From Prostheceraeus crozeri (lineage: Eukaryota; Platyhelminthes; Polycladida; Euryleptidae), in the NCBI GenBank assembly GCA_907163375.1, contig CAJQUW010004470.1, forward strand, positions 310,001-374,000: a stretch of 64,000 bases of DNA, given 5' to 3'. The position numbers were made by a program, and so were the translations under genes. The notes beneath the pieces are model-generated. The model saw only the letters and a list, made by a program, of their open reading frames with translations. It did no database searches and was not told where the DNA came from. Positions 44,475-56,740 of the stretch are shown here, in pieces (the first letter of the stretch is position 1; every line of letters begins with the position of its first letter).

Positions 44475-45340
44475 CATAACCTGCTTACCTACACCAATGA
44501 AATAAATTGCCATGTCTGTGTGTTCTGGTCTAGAGATGAGATTCTTCAATGCTGATGTTCACGGTCGAAACTAGACACGAGGAGCAAGTGGATCAATTTT
44601 CTGTTGAGTGTAATGCAAATTCAAGTCTGAATTTTGACGAGCTAGATCATTGATGCCACATTAAACGTGCAAAGTCAGTACATTTAGATCTTGAGGAGTC
44701 GAACGATGTGAATAATACCCATTTGTGAATAATTTCCGTTTGATGAATTTATCACTAAGAAAAATTAAGTCAAATATATGTCCTTTTCACTAGACAGACC
44801 TGACTATACAATGATCGTTGAGGTTCGTGTGTTCACTGATGCGAGCTATTTCTGCAATGCGCGCGCTTGGCAAATCACACAAGGCAAATAGAAATTTCCA
44901 TCAAAAATAGTCAATTTCTATCGCTTGCTACCGTTGCATGCAATAGCTGGGATAGGATTATGTCCGCTCTAGACAAACCTACACGCAAATGAATATATTT
45001 CTGTGACCCACCCCTAGCTTGTTAGTATAGCTTAGTGCATTGTGTTCTGTTGGGTGAGCATGATTGAAAGAAACATTGTGAATTATGAAGGTATAGAAGA
45101 AATGGAGTATTAAGAATAGAGATTAGAGATAAGTAGACACGAAACCTTCAATCGAAGTGACGGCTTTCAAACCGACAAAAGATGGAAGATTTTTCTTTGG
45201 ATGTCTTAGTGATGGATATGTCAATTTCATGTCAGTTTCTATTCCATGCCTTACCCGACATATTTTTATGGTAGACTCAGTCCGGTTTTCCTTTACCCTT
45301 GATGATTACCATTCCTTTGACACTGGCTCCACCATGATAA
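44475..45340. other. Non-coding stretch, no gene seen
   Basis: AT-rich. GACCCACCCCTAG at about 45005 resembles an isolated hAT terminus. The 66-codon ORF at 45157 has no known domain. Confidence 0.45.
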
Positions 45341-45803
45341 AGGCGTGTTCACACTAGCACGACACCGATAAAATCGTGACAGTATTTCATTTTCTCAGAT
45401 CAACAATTTATCGTTGGGCGCTGCTGTTCACATTGTAACGATTTATCTTGACGATGAAATTGTTCAACTACACAATTTTATCGGTTGTGCTTGTTGCAAA
45501 GGAATTCAGTTTCAATGCATGGAGAACGTCTCCTGGTTTTGCTGCGAAGAAGAAGATGGAAAAAGAGACACAGCTATTGGACTAATCCATTATTTACAAA
45601 AAAAGAGATGAGCTTGGGGGAGGTGAGCCGATCGGAGATGAAAGGTACTTTGACGTAACATCTGCTTTTGCTTAGATAAGCGATATTTTTTCGTTCTCTT
45701 TTCGGTTCTATCTTTGATAGTTTGATGAGGTCTTTCGGATAATCATTTAGTCGACGGATTTTATCAAAGTGTTGTATCGAAGTTAGGTGTGAACAGCGTC
45801 CTG
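45341..45803. mobile_element. Harbinger-type MITE candidate with GTTCACACTAGC termini
   Basis: AGGCGTGTTCACACTAGC (45341-) and the inverted GTGTGAACAGCGTCCT (ending 45802) are similar termini, and GATAAAATCG / ATTTTATC motifs lie inside each. A third related terminus lies at 51390-51421. TAA precedes 45341 and also follows 51421, so the true partner of the left end may be the distant one, with younger elements inserted between. Confidence 0.45.
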
Positions 45804-46012
45804 TTATTCATTTTCTATTATTTCTGATGGTAGCTAGCTTTGCTGTTGATGAAATATTTGAATCGAAATTTACATTCTTCTTAGCTGGTACCAGATTTGT
45901 TGTAGTGTATTGTTTGAATTGAAATTAATGAAGATATTCTTCTTAACTGGCTTATTTGTAGAATTCGAACTGACTTGCATTTGTAGTGGCTAATTCAATA
46001 AGACTCAATTTT

Positions 46013-46243
46013 TTATTTTATTTTGGCAATTCTACCCTGAATTAAAATAATAGTGTTCTGTGCATTCAGGATTGATTGAAACACAAAAGCAACTTCTTGT
46101 CCATCTGGGAGTGCGAAGCAATCGTCAACATGCATTTTGAAAATATGAATGGTGATTATGCTATGAAGTGCTCTTTTCTCGATGTTGCTAATGAAAAGCA
46201 TTGTCACAATGCTTGATAAGAGGGATCCCATGGGTGGTTCCAT
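46013..46243 (-). pseudogene. Penelope-like reverse transcriptase fragment
   Basis: About 76 residues containing PMGSLLSSIVTMLFISNIEK (motif B, usually MGSPLSS), FKMHVDDCFALPDG (motif C, normally YVDD) and FVFQSILNAQN. The order and spacing fit the PLE reverse transcriptase fingers and palm. The Tyr of the catalytic box is His. It is a short, isolated relic from a family different from the reverse transcriptase at 20934-22630 (residues around the catalytic box differ widely). Confidence 0.6.
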
Positions 46244-46342
46244 AACTTACTTATACTAAGCATTCTAGCTAGACTCACCAAAATTAGAGGAGCTTTGGCT
46301 TTTTAGCATTACATTATGTTTTCCTTTCATTTAGGAAGTCTT

Positions 46343-46416
46343 TTAGGGCCGGTATCAACGCAATTGCCCTGAAGTACTATAATGCTTTAGGCGAATTGTA
46401 TTGACACCGTCCCTAA
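46343..46416. repeat. Imperfect hairpin element
   Basis: TTAGGGCCGGTATCAACGC (46343-46361) pairs imperfectly with its inverse ending at CCGTCCCTAA (46407-46416) around a ~20-base centre. A miniature foldback element or remnant. Confidence 0.5.
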
Positions 46417-47280
46417 TAGACCTAAAGCAAAGCAGAATGTATCCTGCAATTCCCATCATTTACATGCATATAAAAAGAAAACACATATAAAAACACACAA
46501 AATATATTTATAGTATGACAAATAAACATTTTTGGCAGCCGTAATATTTTCATATGCATGAAGGTGTAACAAAATAAATTTTTCGATAACTTGAGAAGGC
46601 ATTCCATCCACTGATAAACCGTACTTTGATGTTTATAAGAGTAGACTTAAAAATTCCCTTCTGAATTGTATGTAAGTCTACTACATTATTTGGTCTAAAT
46701 GCAACGAATTCCATCATCCGTATTGTCGGAACCACGACTATTTATGTTGGTCAATATCATATATTGACTATAGAAAATCAACCACTGAACTGGTGTAAAT
46801 TATTATAGTATCATTCCTTGATCATTTATACCCATGATCAATTAATATTGATATGTTTTCTGATCCACGGTGCCCCTGAAGCAAGATTTAGTCGAGGGAT
46901 TTGCTCCACTCAAAATTCGTGCATTGAATGATTCCGAGACACCATTCAAACGTTTCCGAGCAAAAAGGAAAAAATCGGTCGACATCTTCATTTTTTTATC
47001 GATGATTATAAAATTTACACAGTATTTCTATCATGTGATACAATTTCAGCAAATTACTTTTATTACATGATATTTCCTATCTTCCTACTAGTTACATTCA
47101 TTCATCAGTCTTTCAAATTTTAAGTAATACAGGCCTTGAAATATCTCGTATATTTGTGTGTACCATCTCATCACACCGAGCACACTAGCGGTTCCTAAAT
47201 TGATTCGCTATTTAACCGTATTTTACCCCGGTAGTAGGATACCCCATAATTGACATTATCATTCATCCCGAATGCATATA

Positions 47281-48677
47281 CAGTGGTGGCCATTAATTTG
47301 AGACCACGTAGATTTGGCCATTAATTTAAGACCACTTATCGATTTCTGTTACTGCTCCATACTTTTTTTAAGTTATTGAAGCTTTAGTGACACGATGAGT
47401 CACTCATCATTCTTCTGATAGTTAGCTCCACGTCACAACCTTGTTTAGGGACGCCCACTGTCCTGGTTGCAAGACATTCCAAAGTATAAATACAAATACT
47501 CACCGATGAGCTGTCACAATCCGAGAATGGGGAAAGCAAAGAGTATCAAGCCAACTGTGAGAGCGCAGATAGTCGCCTACCATGAAAATGGTCGTAGTGA
47601 ACGTTATATTGCGAACACATTCAATGTATCAAAGACGGCTGTACATCAAGCCATTGTGAAGTATCGCGAAGAGAAATCCTTAAGTGACCGTCCACGATCA
47701 GGTGCACCGAAGAAAAGAACAGCGAGGGATAGCCGCCTTATCCGCCGAGAAGTCCAAAATCAACCATTCATTTCAAGCAATTCTGTTTCCAGTGTTAGCT
47801 GATCATGGAACTGTATTATCTCCCACGTCTGTTCGTAGGCATTTGGCTCATATGAATCTTCGCTCGTACAGATCCGCGAGAAAACCATTACTAACCGCAA
47901 GAATGAAGAAATCTCGACTCGCATGGGCCCGACGCTATAAGAATTGGACGATGGATCAATGGAGCAAAGTTCTTTGGTCCGACGAGTCAACTTTCCAGTT
48001 TTTCAAACGGTCTGGTCCTGTTCGACGACCTAGCGGAGAGCGCTACAATCCTCGATTTGTGACTCCAACAGGAAAGCATCCTCCTACGAAAATGGTGTGG
48101 GGATTCTTCAGTGCTCAAAGTCGTGGAGGTCTCACGTTTATGACAAGAAACGAAAGGATGAGTCAATCCAAGTACGTGGAGGTATTGCAGGAGAAGCTGA
48201 TTAATTAATAATATTGTCACAACTGCGAAATATTTCGGCATGACTTTGCTCCATGCCAGAAAGCGGCATCAGTGACAACATGGCTTTCTACCAACAACAT
48301 CGAGGTTCTCGATTGGCCTGGCAACTCACCAGATCTGAATCCAATGGAGAACCCCTGGCAATCCGTCAAACTCAAAGAGTGTCGAAGAAATCTCCTTCCA
48401 CATTGAGTGATCTTCAAAATGCTATTCGAGAAGCATAGGTGTTAGAAATATCATCCGACGTGTGTCAAAACTTCGTGACATCAATGCCAAGAAGAATTGC
48501 CGCAGTGATGAAAGCTGGTGGTGGAACCACCAAATATTGATTATTTCATTATCCTTATAACAAAAATAATGGAAGTCATTAGTTTTCAATCTGCTGAGGA
48601 GGGATTTGATTAAAAGCCCATTTATCACAACTTAACTATTTACTTGCATTGTGGTCTTAAATTTATGGCCACCACTG
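47281..48677 (+). mobile_element. Tc1-like transposon
   Basis: Begins CAGTGGTGGCCATTAATTTG, ends with the inverse (ATGGCCACCACTG, 48665-48677), and is preceded by TA (47279-47280); the right flank reads CA instead of TA. Two terminal subrepeats GGCCATTAATTT(G/A)AGACCAC lie at the left end. Length 1.4 kb is normal for Tc1. It contains a full-length but frame-broken transposase. Confidence 0.85.
47506..48540 (+). pseudogene. Tc1 transposase, frame-broken
   Basis: Likely start ATG at 47506 or 47527. The N-terminal half is a paired-type DNA-binding region: VRAQIVAYHENGRSERYIAN and VSKTAVHQAIVKY, then SDRPRSGAPKKRTARDSR. One frame later, TSVRRHLAHMNLRSYRSARK, then the catalytic region: VLWSDESTF (first Asp), RHDFAPCQKAASVTTWLS (second Asp), and WPGNSPDLNPMENPW (third residue, Glu), so the triad is DD34E-like and preserved. 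The end is SMPRRIAAVMKAGGGTTKY, typical of Tc1. Frame changes near 47770, near 48215 and near 48440 prevent translation of one product. All catalytic residues survive, so it is a fairly young loss. Confidence 0.85.
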
Positions 48678-48773
48678 CATGTAGTTGCTATATGAATAAC
48701 AGCAATTTTGTAAAAGATCTACATCCCAAACATATAATGGGCAGATTATCATGCCTCACAACAGCAGCCCTGT

Positions 48774-48781
48774 ATTTGATG
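48774..48781 (+). repeat. Target duplication ATTTGATG, left
   Basis: Identical to 49535-49542. Confidence 0.75.
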
Positions 48782-49534
48782 CAGGGATGCGTAGTCCTAT
48801 CATTTTGATAGGACTCCGACTCCCACTCCGGGTGGCAAGTATATATAGCCTAGTTTTTTTTGAAAAAAACTGGTAACCTACATCATAGATCATTATAGGC
48901 TTACCTGAACCTATCTTTAGTGATCATTTCTGTATCAATTGTCAATCATTTTCGATGAAAGTTTATCAAATGTCGCTTTAAGTTGGATGCATGCGACCCG
49001 CCTCCTCCCATCTTCTTGATGTGTGCAAACGGTTCACACTTCACACGGTTTTCTCCAGTCTCCACCAGGCAGGAAAATCCTTATACTTTTCCAAAAAATA
49101 TGAGTACACTTTCGATTTTATTATGCGCTTTAGAGGAGAAATCACACACGATTAACGTGAGGGTAAGAAGTAATGTTCTCAAACAAACTAGTATTTCATT
49201 TTTGTCTCTGACGTGACCTTTGGTGCGTGTGTGTGATCGAGGCTAGGAAGACTTGTCTTCTCTACTAAATCACCGAGTGAAAAACAATCCTTTTTTTTAC
49301 TGTCACGGTTCATTCCCTCAACTATGACAAGCTTTGCATACAGCAGTGTCTCTGTACTTTTGTTTGACGGAGAAAGTTGACATCAAGACAGTGACAGCTA
49401 TGCATGAGGATAAATAATTTGATTGTATTATATTTCTGGTCTAGTTATAGACCTGAGTCCTATCATTTGATAGGACTCCGACTCCTATTCCAGCGAAAAT
49501 GATGGGACTCCGGGACTCCGACTCCGCATCCCTG
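48782..49534. mobile_element. hAT MITE with GGACTCCGACTC motifs
   Basis: CAGGGATGCG (48782-48791) and CGCATCCCTG (49525-49534) are perfect inverted ends, flanked by the 8-bp ATTTGATG duplication. GGACTCCGACTC lies at 48811 near the left end and at 49473 and 49513 near the right end, all on the same strand, with a TCCTATCA...TGATAGGA hairpin beside two of them. No transposase inside. The perfect duplication shows it is a recent non-autonomous insertion. Confidence 0.8.
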
Positions 49535-49542
49535 ATTTGATG
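49535..49542 (+). repeat. Target duplication ATTTGATG, right
   Basis: Identical to 48774-48781. Confidence 0.75.
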
Positions 49543-51280
49543 CATTTGAGCAGCCATTGTATCTTTCGGCAAACATGTAGCTGATATTCTGGCAGGCTAC
49601 TTGCATATCAACAATCTTTGAATTGCTTTTATCACGGATTGACCCCAATGCAATTTAACATATTCTCAACATTGTGTTAAGACGTTTTTATGTGACAACT
49701 GATCAAAACGTATCGTTCATCAAAATAATCTAACATCAATTTTCAACTGATGCTCATAAGAAAAAAGTTTTGATAAAAGCAGAATTCAAATTTTGAATTG
49801 CTATGTATAGCAATATGATGACCCATTTGGTAAAAAGTGGTACCATGTCAATTGTGTTGTATAGTAATTTTGGGAACGATTCAATCATAGGAACATCCAT
49901 CGGAACATCAAAGCAGCCTCACCCCGTGTTTTCGGAGGTCAATATAGCCTGGGCAAAATGTAGACACTTTACGTCAGTGAACAATCAAAATAGAAATTGT
50001 CTTAGAATATTTTTACATTGAGACATTACAGTGAGTGTAATTAGTTAATTAGTCAGAAGAGTGGTTCATACTTCTCGCGGAATACATGTATACCGGCGAT
50101 AATGCAATTTTTGAATAATTGATTGTTGAAATAAACAATGCCAAATTAAATCTGAAAATTGCAGAATAATGTGGTTGCTTTCAGTGCATTGCTTAACAAG
50201 AACATAGTATTTATCTGTTCTAAGAAATTAGCTGAATAAAGTGTATTAACAGAGCATATATATATAGCAATTGCTGACGAACTAAGAGGGTTGCTGTCTG
50301 AGGTGACACTCAGAAATCATTTGGATATCTGGTATTCTTTTACAATTAGGCCATGCTACGTGTTTAGTGGCTAACCGAAAACCGAAGCGAACCTTGGCTT
50401 TCAAAAAACAGAAGTCGACCGACTCTTTTGTCTATTCGGTTTCGGATTTTTGAACTTTTTCAGATATTTTGTATTTATCTCATTGAATCGATTATCAAAA
50501 ATTAACTGCTACAGAGGAATTAATCATTTCATGGCATCAAATGCTATTCACGCAATAGTTATATTTAACTTATTGTAACAGAACTTATAACAGAGATGTT
50601 CCAATTCAGATGTCCAATTCAGTTTCAAGTGAAAAGAAACCATCAATGAAAAGCGATGTTGTTGAGTATTCAAGGACAGTACATATATATGCATGCATAG
50701 TGCTAAAAATAAAAGCAATAATGTCATTGATAGCTTTATTTATATTTGACCGACCTGCGAATCGGCAAAGATGAATTTTCAAGGATTTTTCCTTAATTCG
50801 ATTTATGAGCAACCATAATTGTGAGTTCAATACACGTGTTAAAGTTTAATACACAGTTGTTAAGTGGTTAATTTTCCTAGATTTATCTTTTCAACCGCAC
50901 TGGCACTGCTGAAATTCGCGTCGCATTGTGTAGGACGTGAAACAGAGCAAGCCACAAGGATGTCATCGCTTAATTTTCCTGATAAGGATGTATTCTTTTT
51001 AACTTTTTATTAGTCCATTCTGATGTTATATAACATTGGAGATTGCAAGATGATGTCGATTAAAATGAGTCGCATTTCATGAATTAAACTTTCTAGCAAT
51101 TGTTCGGAAAAAGTAGTCATAATTTTAATGTTTTATGTTCTCTAAATGATAAGTGTCAACAGGTGTCAATGGAAGAATCTGCTTTGATCTCCAACATTCA
51201 CACTTGCATTGTTAACACTGAACGCGCTCGCTTGAACCATTTGGAGTCAGTGTCATATTGCCAGATTATATTGTCGGGAT
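49543..51280. other. Non-coding stretch, no gene seen
   Basis: AT-rich with only chance ORFs. ACCGAAAACCGAAGCGAACC at about 50374 and CTATTCGGTTTCGG at 50433 face each other and may be a short inverted remnant. Confidence 0.45.
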
Positions 51281-51424
51281 TGCCAGGAAGCGATCCCGAC
51301 GACACGATTTTATCGTTGAGAAAATCGGGCTAATATGAACAGCAGCTATGCTACACATGCAGAGCGATTTTATTTCATTTTATCGTTATAGTTGTCGTTA
51401 TCGTGCTAGTGTGAATGCGCCTAA
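51281..51424. repeat. Harbinger-type terminus (right), with TAA flank
   Basis: Inverse of the 45341 terminus: ends CGTGCTAGTGTGAATGCGCC (51402-51421), then TAA. ACGATTTTATCG and TGAACAGCAGC further in also match the inverse of the left end at 45365-45435. Confidence 0.5.
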
Positions 51425-54400
51425 ATGCTTGTAGCCATTTCCTCGCTTATTCGTCACCTGACGACGGACTTGGAAAGTCTGATAGCTCTTGTTGTATATT
51501 TATGAAATTTTGTTGAGCTAAATTCCACGTGAAACAGGACACACATGCTGTTTTCAAATTCAAAATTATACTCAAAATTACACAGTTTCTTTTGCTGTGT
51601 CATGAAGTCCATGAAATCGCTTACTTGATATCATTCTGTCACTACCAATTAAATAAAAACAACCTCAAAATCATTTAAGTATTTTCTCGGTTTTTGACGC
51701 ATTATTAGGCTGAAAAGCATGGAATTTCAGAGTTTTTTTTCATGATATGACGTGATTGTGTGTTGGAAGTGATAATTCTGATGCTATTTATACCCGCGAG
51801 TCAATAGATAAGTTACCTGCCTTGGCTATAGGATGATCTAAAAGTCATGTTACTAAAATGTAGCGAGCGAACAAAAAAGTACTTTTCTGCAACATTACTC
51901 ATGACTCAGATACAATTTGTTGTTTATATTTCATATTTTCCTTCTTCGATCTGTTGCTGATAACATGCTGCCGCAGCAGAAACACAGGGGTTCCCTAACT
52001 TCTGCAAATCATCCTCAAAACATGTAACGAGCGAACGCGCTCGCCCGTTACATGTAGGCCTATTTAGTTCAATTGCTGGAAAGTTATATTCATACCATGC
52101 AGCCTATGAAAAATTTAATGCCAAGCAGCTAAACTATTAAAACATTGCAGACTTATCATTATGTCGTCATTTATGAGCCATATACACTCTCATTTTTCGC
52201 TGTCTGATTTCATCTATGTTTTAAGGAACTCTGACCCTGAGCAAGCGCCATGGTGTTGTCATGTGCATGCTTTTTGAAATTATTTAGTTGGTGTCTTATC
52301 CACAATTATTTAAAAGAAGACAGCCTTTATATCACTCTTGACTTTGAAATTTGATATGCCGGGTATTTCCAATCGTGCAAACATGCAACATGAAGCGATA
52401 CACTAGTTTTCAGTCCGATAAGATTTCTTAAACTGTGTAGTTGAGTTCCAAATTGCATTGCCTTTGCACACATCTAATCAGATATCTACGAACCACCACA
52501 TCAGCATGCGGCCTGATTTGAAATAAAGATCGATGCCAGCATGAGCACACAGCATTAACATTTCAAATTTATCATAGCTCTGGCAACAACTTTCTGTAGG
52601 CTATAATGCATGATTTTGTAAGGCTTTCTATGTCCACAGGTTAATAAGTTTCACGAAGCAGGTAATTATTTTCCCGATTGGAAATTATTAACCTGGTGCT
52701 CACTTCTCTATGGAAAAAGTCATGCATTATAGCAGATAATGCATAGATTTCTTCGGTAATTATTTGTCATAATAACCTCGAGCCTTCGGCTCTCGGTAAT
52801 TATAGCAAATAATGACCTCAAATCTATGCATTATCTATTACATAATCTGGATGTCCATGTAATAAAATGCCATTACTGTACAGTTTTTAAGTTGACCAAG
52901 CAGGCACATCGAAATGCCTATCACTTTTGATCGAGGAAAATGTTCTCGGCTTGAGAGATAATGAGATCAGGTACTCAAAAACAAAGAAAAAGATATACTT
53001 CCGATGCAAGAACAAAATAAAAAGAGTATAAACCAAAGTACGGAGCATTGAACAAAACTGCGTGATTGGAATTTCACAGACAAGAGGAAATATGGAATTC
53101 TGGACAACTTGAACGAATCAATCGACAGCATCTGCTCCTTCAAGTCGCTGAACTCTTTCAAGTCGATTTTTGCGAGTGCATTATTCGTGTATCAACATAT
53201 GCGTAGGCCTACATCTATTTCTGGCTTTAACTGAATCATATCATAATTACTTTACGTGAGGAGCATATGCTTGCATTTCGATAACACGTTACAAGGCAAT
53301 ACTGTCATTCACAACTCATTGTTTGTGCAAAAAATTGTAATGTAAAAAAGGATAATAATGGGATGTAACGAGCGAACGCAAAGTAATTAGCGAGCGAACA
53401 GCATTCTACACAATTTCTTGCACAGAAGATGGGAGTTTTCACTCAACAATTGATGCGTGCTTATTTTATGCATTATCTCTGATAACTACAGAGGTTTTTG
53501 AAGTCAAATGCGGTCTAACAAAGCAGAGTTTTTGAATTGAAGAAGAGATAATCAAAGTCATGTCAGAATTTTGTAACGAGCGAACATATTGCAAATTGGT
53601 ACATTGTGAGTATACTAAAGGTTCGCCGAATACGATACTTAGTTATTTGATTCTATGACAAAATGTTGACAAAACTACGCATGAAAAGATTTATGATAAT
53701 AACTTGACAAATGAGTAGAGCAGCTGTAGGTGCGCACAGTGTAACGAGCGAACAAATGGAATTTATCTTGAGAACGTACTTGTCGAAGTATTAACATACA
53801 TTTTGTGTCTGCTTTTGCTATATTTTCGTCAGTCGATTCCCTCCACCTCATCTCGTTCCTTATTTCTAAGTCTATGAAGTATTGCATCTTTCCCTGTTCC
53901 ATCGCCATGGTTTCTCCTTTTCAATGTTAACTTTCTGTTGAAATCTAACGGAGTGCAGTTGGCACCATTCACTAAATGAATATTTTAATTGTCATTCTGT
54001 CTCTTGAATAAAGAGTCAGCCGTTTCTGTAGCATATAGTTCACAAGGAAGATGTCATCACGACCGTACTAGTTCACCAAGACTATTTCATCAGCTTTGAA
54101 TAAGTCATCGTTGTCATGTCCACATTCATTTAATGTAAATGCTATTTTCACAAACTTTTTGAACAGTTTCGATGACAACTTAGATAACTCACTTGATGCT
54201 GGATCCTATCTGTGACATGATGACAATCAACTCCTAATTAATCCTCGCAATAACTGCACGATAGCTGCTGATTAGCATTATACATTTCCGTCTGTCGGAC
54301 AGAATGTATGATCAGTTTTCTGATAGTTTATTACAAGCGTTGTAAAAGACATCAACTAATTTGCAAGCACTTCGTAGCAGAACTGGCACTAATTCATAAT

Positions 54401-54640
54401 GGAATGAAATTTGAGCAAGTTATAAACAACAATAATCGCCTGTACTCAATAAGACAAATTATGCTACTATTTCATCACGTTACTTCTTTCAGCAAATGAG
54501 GATTTGCGAAGTGTGAATAAGTATGGAAACCTCATTAGCATCATAAGTAATTTGCAACAGATAATTGTCTAATGGAAAATCATCTATTATTCACTTTGGT
54601 TTATTCTATTGCGGAGCATGGGAGGAAAGTCGTGATTGAA
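51425..54640. other. Non-coding stretch with repeated CGAGCGAAC motif
   Basis: The word AGCGAGCGAAC or AACGAGCGAAC occurs at 51861, 52024, 53365, 53387, 53573 and 53741, always on the plus strand. The 52024 copy is part of a 34-bp near-palindrome (52021-52054). Several TAAT-TATT blocks around 52600-52810 repeat GGTAATTAT. No gene seen. Confidence 0.55.
52021..52054. repeat. 34-bp near-palindrome
   Basis: CATGTAACGAGCG facing CGCTCGCCCGTTACATG; ends are perfect, with small mismatches near the centre. Confidence 0.65.
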
Positions 54641-54699
54641 TCCTTTGAAATGTAGGGTCTGCGACACTGAGCATGCTGCCTTTCAGCTCGATATTTTAT

Positions 54700-54905
54700 T
54701 GTTCTCCTTGAAAAAAATGAAGCTTTTACGTCACTACTCTCGTACTTGGGGGTTGGACGGTGCTGACATAATCAGACTTATGGAGCGTTGTAGTACTTTT
54801 AGTCCGGATGTCCTTCCTGCTGACTTCCAATGACACCTTCGGGGCTCGACCTCTGGACCAAAAGATCGCTAGGCCAAGCACTTAACCACTGTGCCACGGA
54901 GACCA
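54700..54905 (-). repeat. tRNA-derived SINE candidate
   Basis: On the minus strand, TCTCCGTGGCACAGTGGTTAAG (first bases near 54903; A box GTGGCACAGTGG) is followed by B box GGTCGAGCCCC (54851-54841), then an unrelated body containing AAGGACATCCGGACTAAAAG. The spacing between boxes is right for a tRNA promoter. The body ends in a T-rich tract near 54710. Confidence 0.6.
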
Positions 54906-56740
54906 CTTAGTACATACACGGTTCTCCTTAGTACATACATATTATAGTAGGTAATTACAACACATTTGCATCGTTTTTAGACATTTTTTCTTGGAGATGA
55001 AATGTACAGTAATTTTTTGATTTAGAGACACTTGAATAAGACTAGTTTATAAATGTAGTATTACTGACTGATTGATGCAGTATTATTGTACAGAGTTTGC
55101 ATTTTGCAATTACATAGTTCAGCAGTGCTAGAGACTGTAGTGCTAGCATGCTTTTCAAAACTAGAAGTTCCGATGAGCCCATCTCAACTCATTTCTGATT
55201 TCAAGGTGATATTATTCAGTGATCATGAATACTATTAGCATAATTTTACTTGACTTTTTCCAAAACAAATTTTTTATCGATGTTTTATACATTTTTTGTA
55301 GCAACTTTGATATCGAACTTGGTCTCACTAATTTCGAGATCTACCCCAAGAGCGGCCGAATGAGTCAAATTTGACTCATTGTACTTATTGTCCCTTGATT
55401 CACGATGATAACGTATATTTGCGATTATATACTGTAACATCAATATGCTTTTAACATAATCAGTATGATCATATTTTGCTCAATGTCAATCACATTTTCT
55501 AATATCTTGAGAAGTTAAACTGTAGTCCTATGGGCCACTTTTCGACTTACCTAATGCCATAATGAAGGAGCGAACTTCGAGATATTTATCTAGGCCTATG
55601 CTCTTTATATTTTCCTTTTGACGCTGCTTGATGGTAGCTACATGAAATGAAAACTGACTGTGAAGTAGTCAATATTCTGTCACAAGTTTCTTGTCTACCT
55701 CGCTCTCATTCTGCATGTATGTCACTATTTGACAATGAATATAGTGTTGGACCAGTAACTTATACTGTCTTTATCACACTGATACGTCAATTGGCAAAAT
55801 CCGTCTGAATATGAAGTTGCTGAGAGATTTGTGTCATTGATTTCTGAAATGCATCTCAGTGACATTCAGTATCTCATTCGACTAAGGAGATACTGAATGC
55901 AAGTTAGATGCCTCAGAAGGGGATCTGCAGGCTATTCAGTACAAGCGTAAACTATTCAAATTGACTTCAAGAATTTTTTAAAACGTCATTTAACGAAAGT
56001 GCATCACATCATCAAAGTGATGAAGAAAAAAAAATCGTCAGTTTTTCGATGTGTGAAAAGGTGGTAGGCAGCTCTGCCAAATGTACATGCTTTGCTTTTC
56101 AATTAACAATGTGATGATATAGAAAATTTTTGTCATTTCTTTATCACCTTCTAACATTTATGGGCCACATAATTGCTTGTTTCTTTGAATTAATTATATT
56201 CGAATGATTGTACATCTATGAGAAGAATATAACTTAATCATCTTGTCAATGCTCGAATGTCAGGTTGAACAAACATGTTACATACGTGTTACGAAAAAAC
56301 ATCAAAAATTGCAAATTCCAGCTATTCATGCTTTTCGCAATCAATCCTTCTATGATAATAGCTGGTATATCAATCGTCCCTCTTTATTAAATTTCATTAA
56401 ACAAAATTCCCACATCATTAATTACAAAAGGGAATGATGCAAGGCATGATTCAATTCATACGGCATTTCGAGGGGTTGTAACTTATCGGCGCTTCTAGTG
56501 TTAATTTGGAAATCACTTGGTTAATTGAGTAATACGAATATTTTATGAAGGAAGGCAGTGCTCTCTACCCGTGCAAGCATTTAATTAACCAAAAGCAGGG
56601 GTGAGAAAACATGAATGAGAGAAAAGTAACTAATAAAAACACGATAATTATCATAATTATCATGAGGTTATCTCTAATGTGCCTCCTTCATTCATGTAAT
56701 TTTGTATCTGTTCATTTTATTGATTTATTTTCCATTCCAG
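54906..56740. other. Intronic non-coding stretch
   Basis: No credible gene. It holds the perfect 13-bp hairpin at 55863-55899 and ends in TTTTCCATTCCAG, the acceptor of exon C. Confidence 0.45.
55863..55899. repeat. Perfect hairpin, 13-bp arms
   Basis: CATTCAGTATCTC (55863-55875) and GAGATACTGAATG (55887-55899) are exact reverse complements around an 11-base loop. Confidence 0.7.

Noticed and set aside
45414-45611. 65-codon ORF within the Harbinger-type MITE
   Set aside because: It overlaps the subterminal repeats and has no relatives I recognise.
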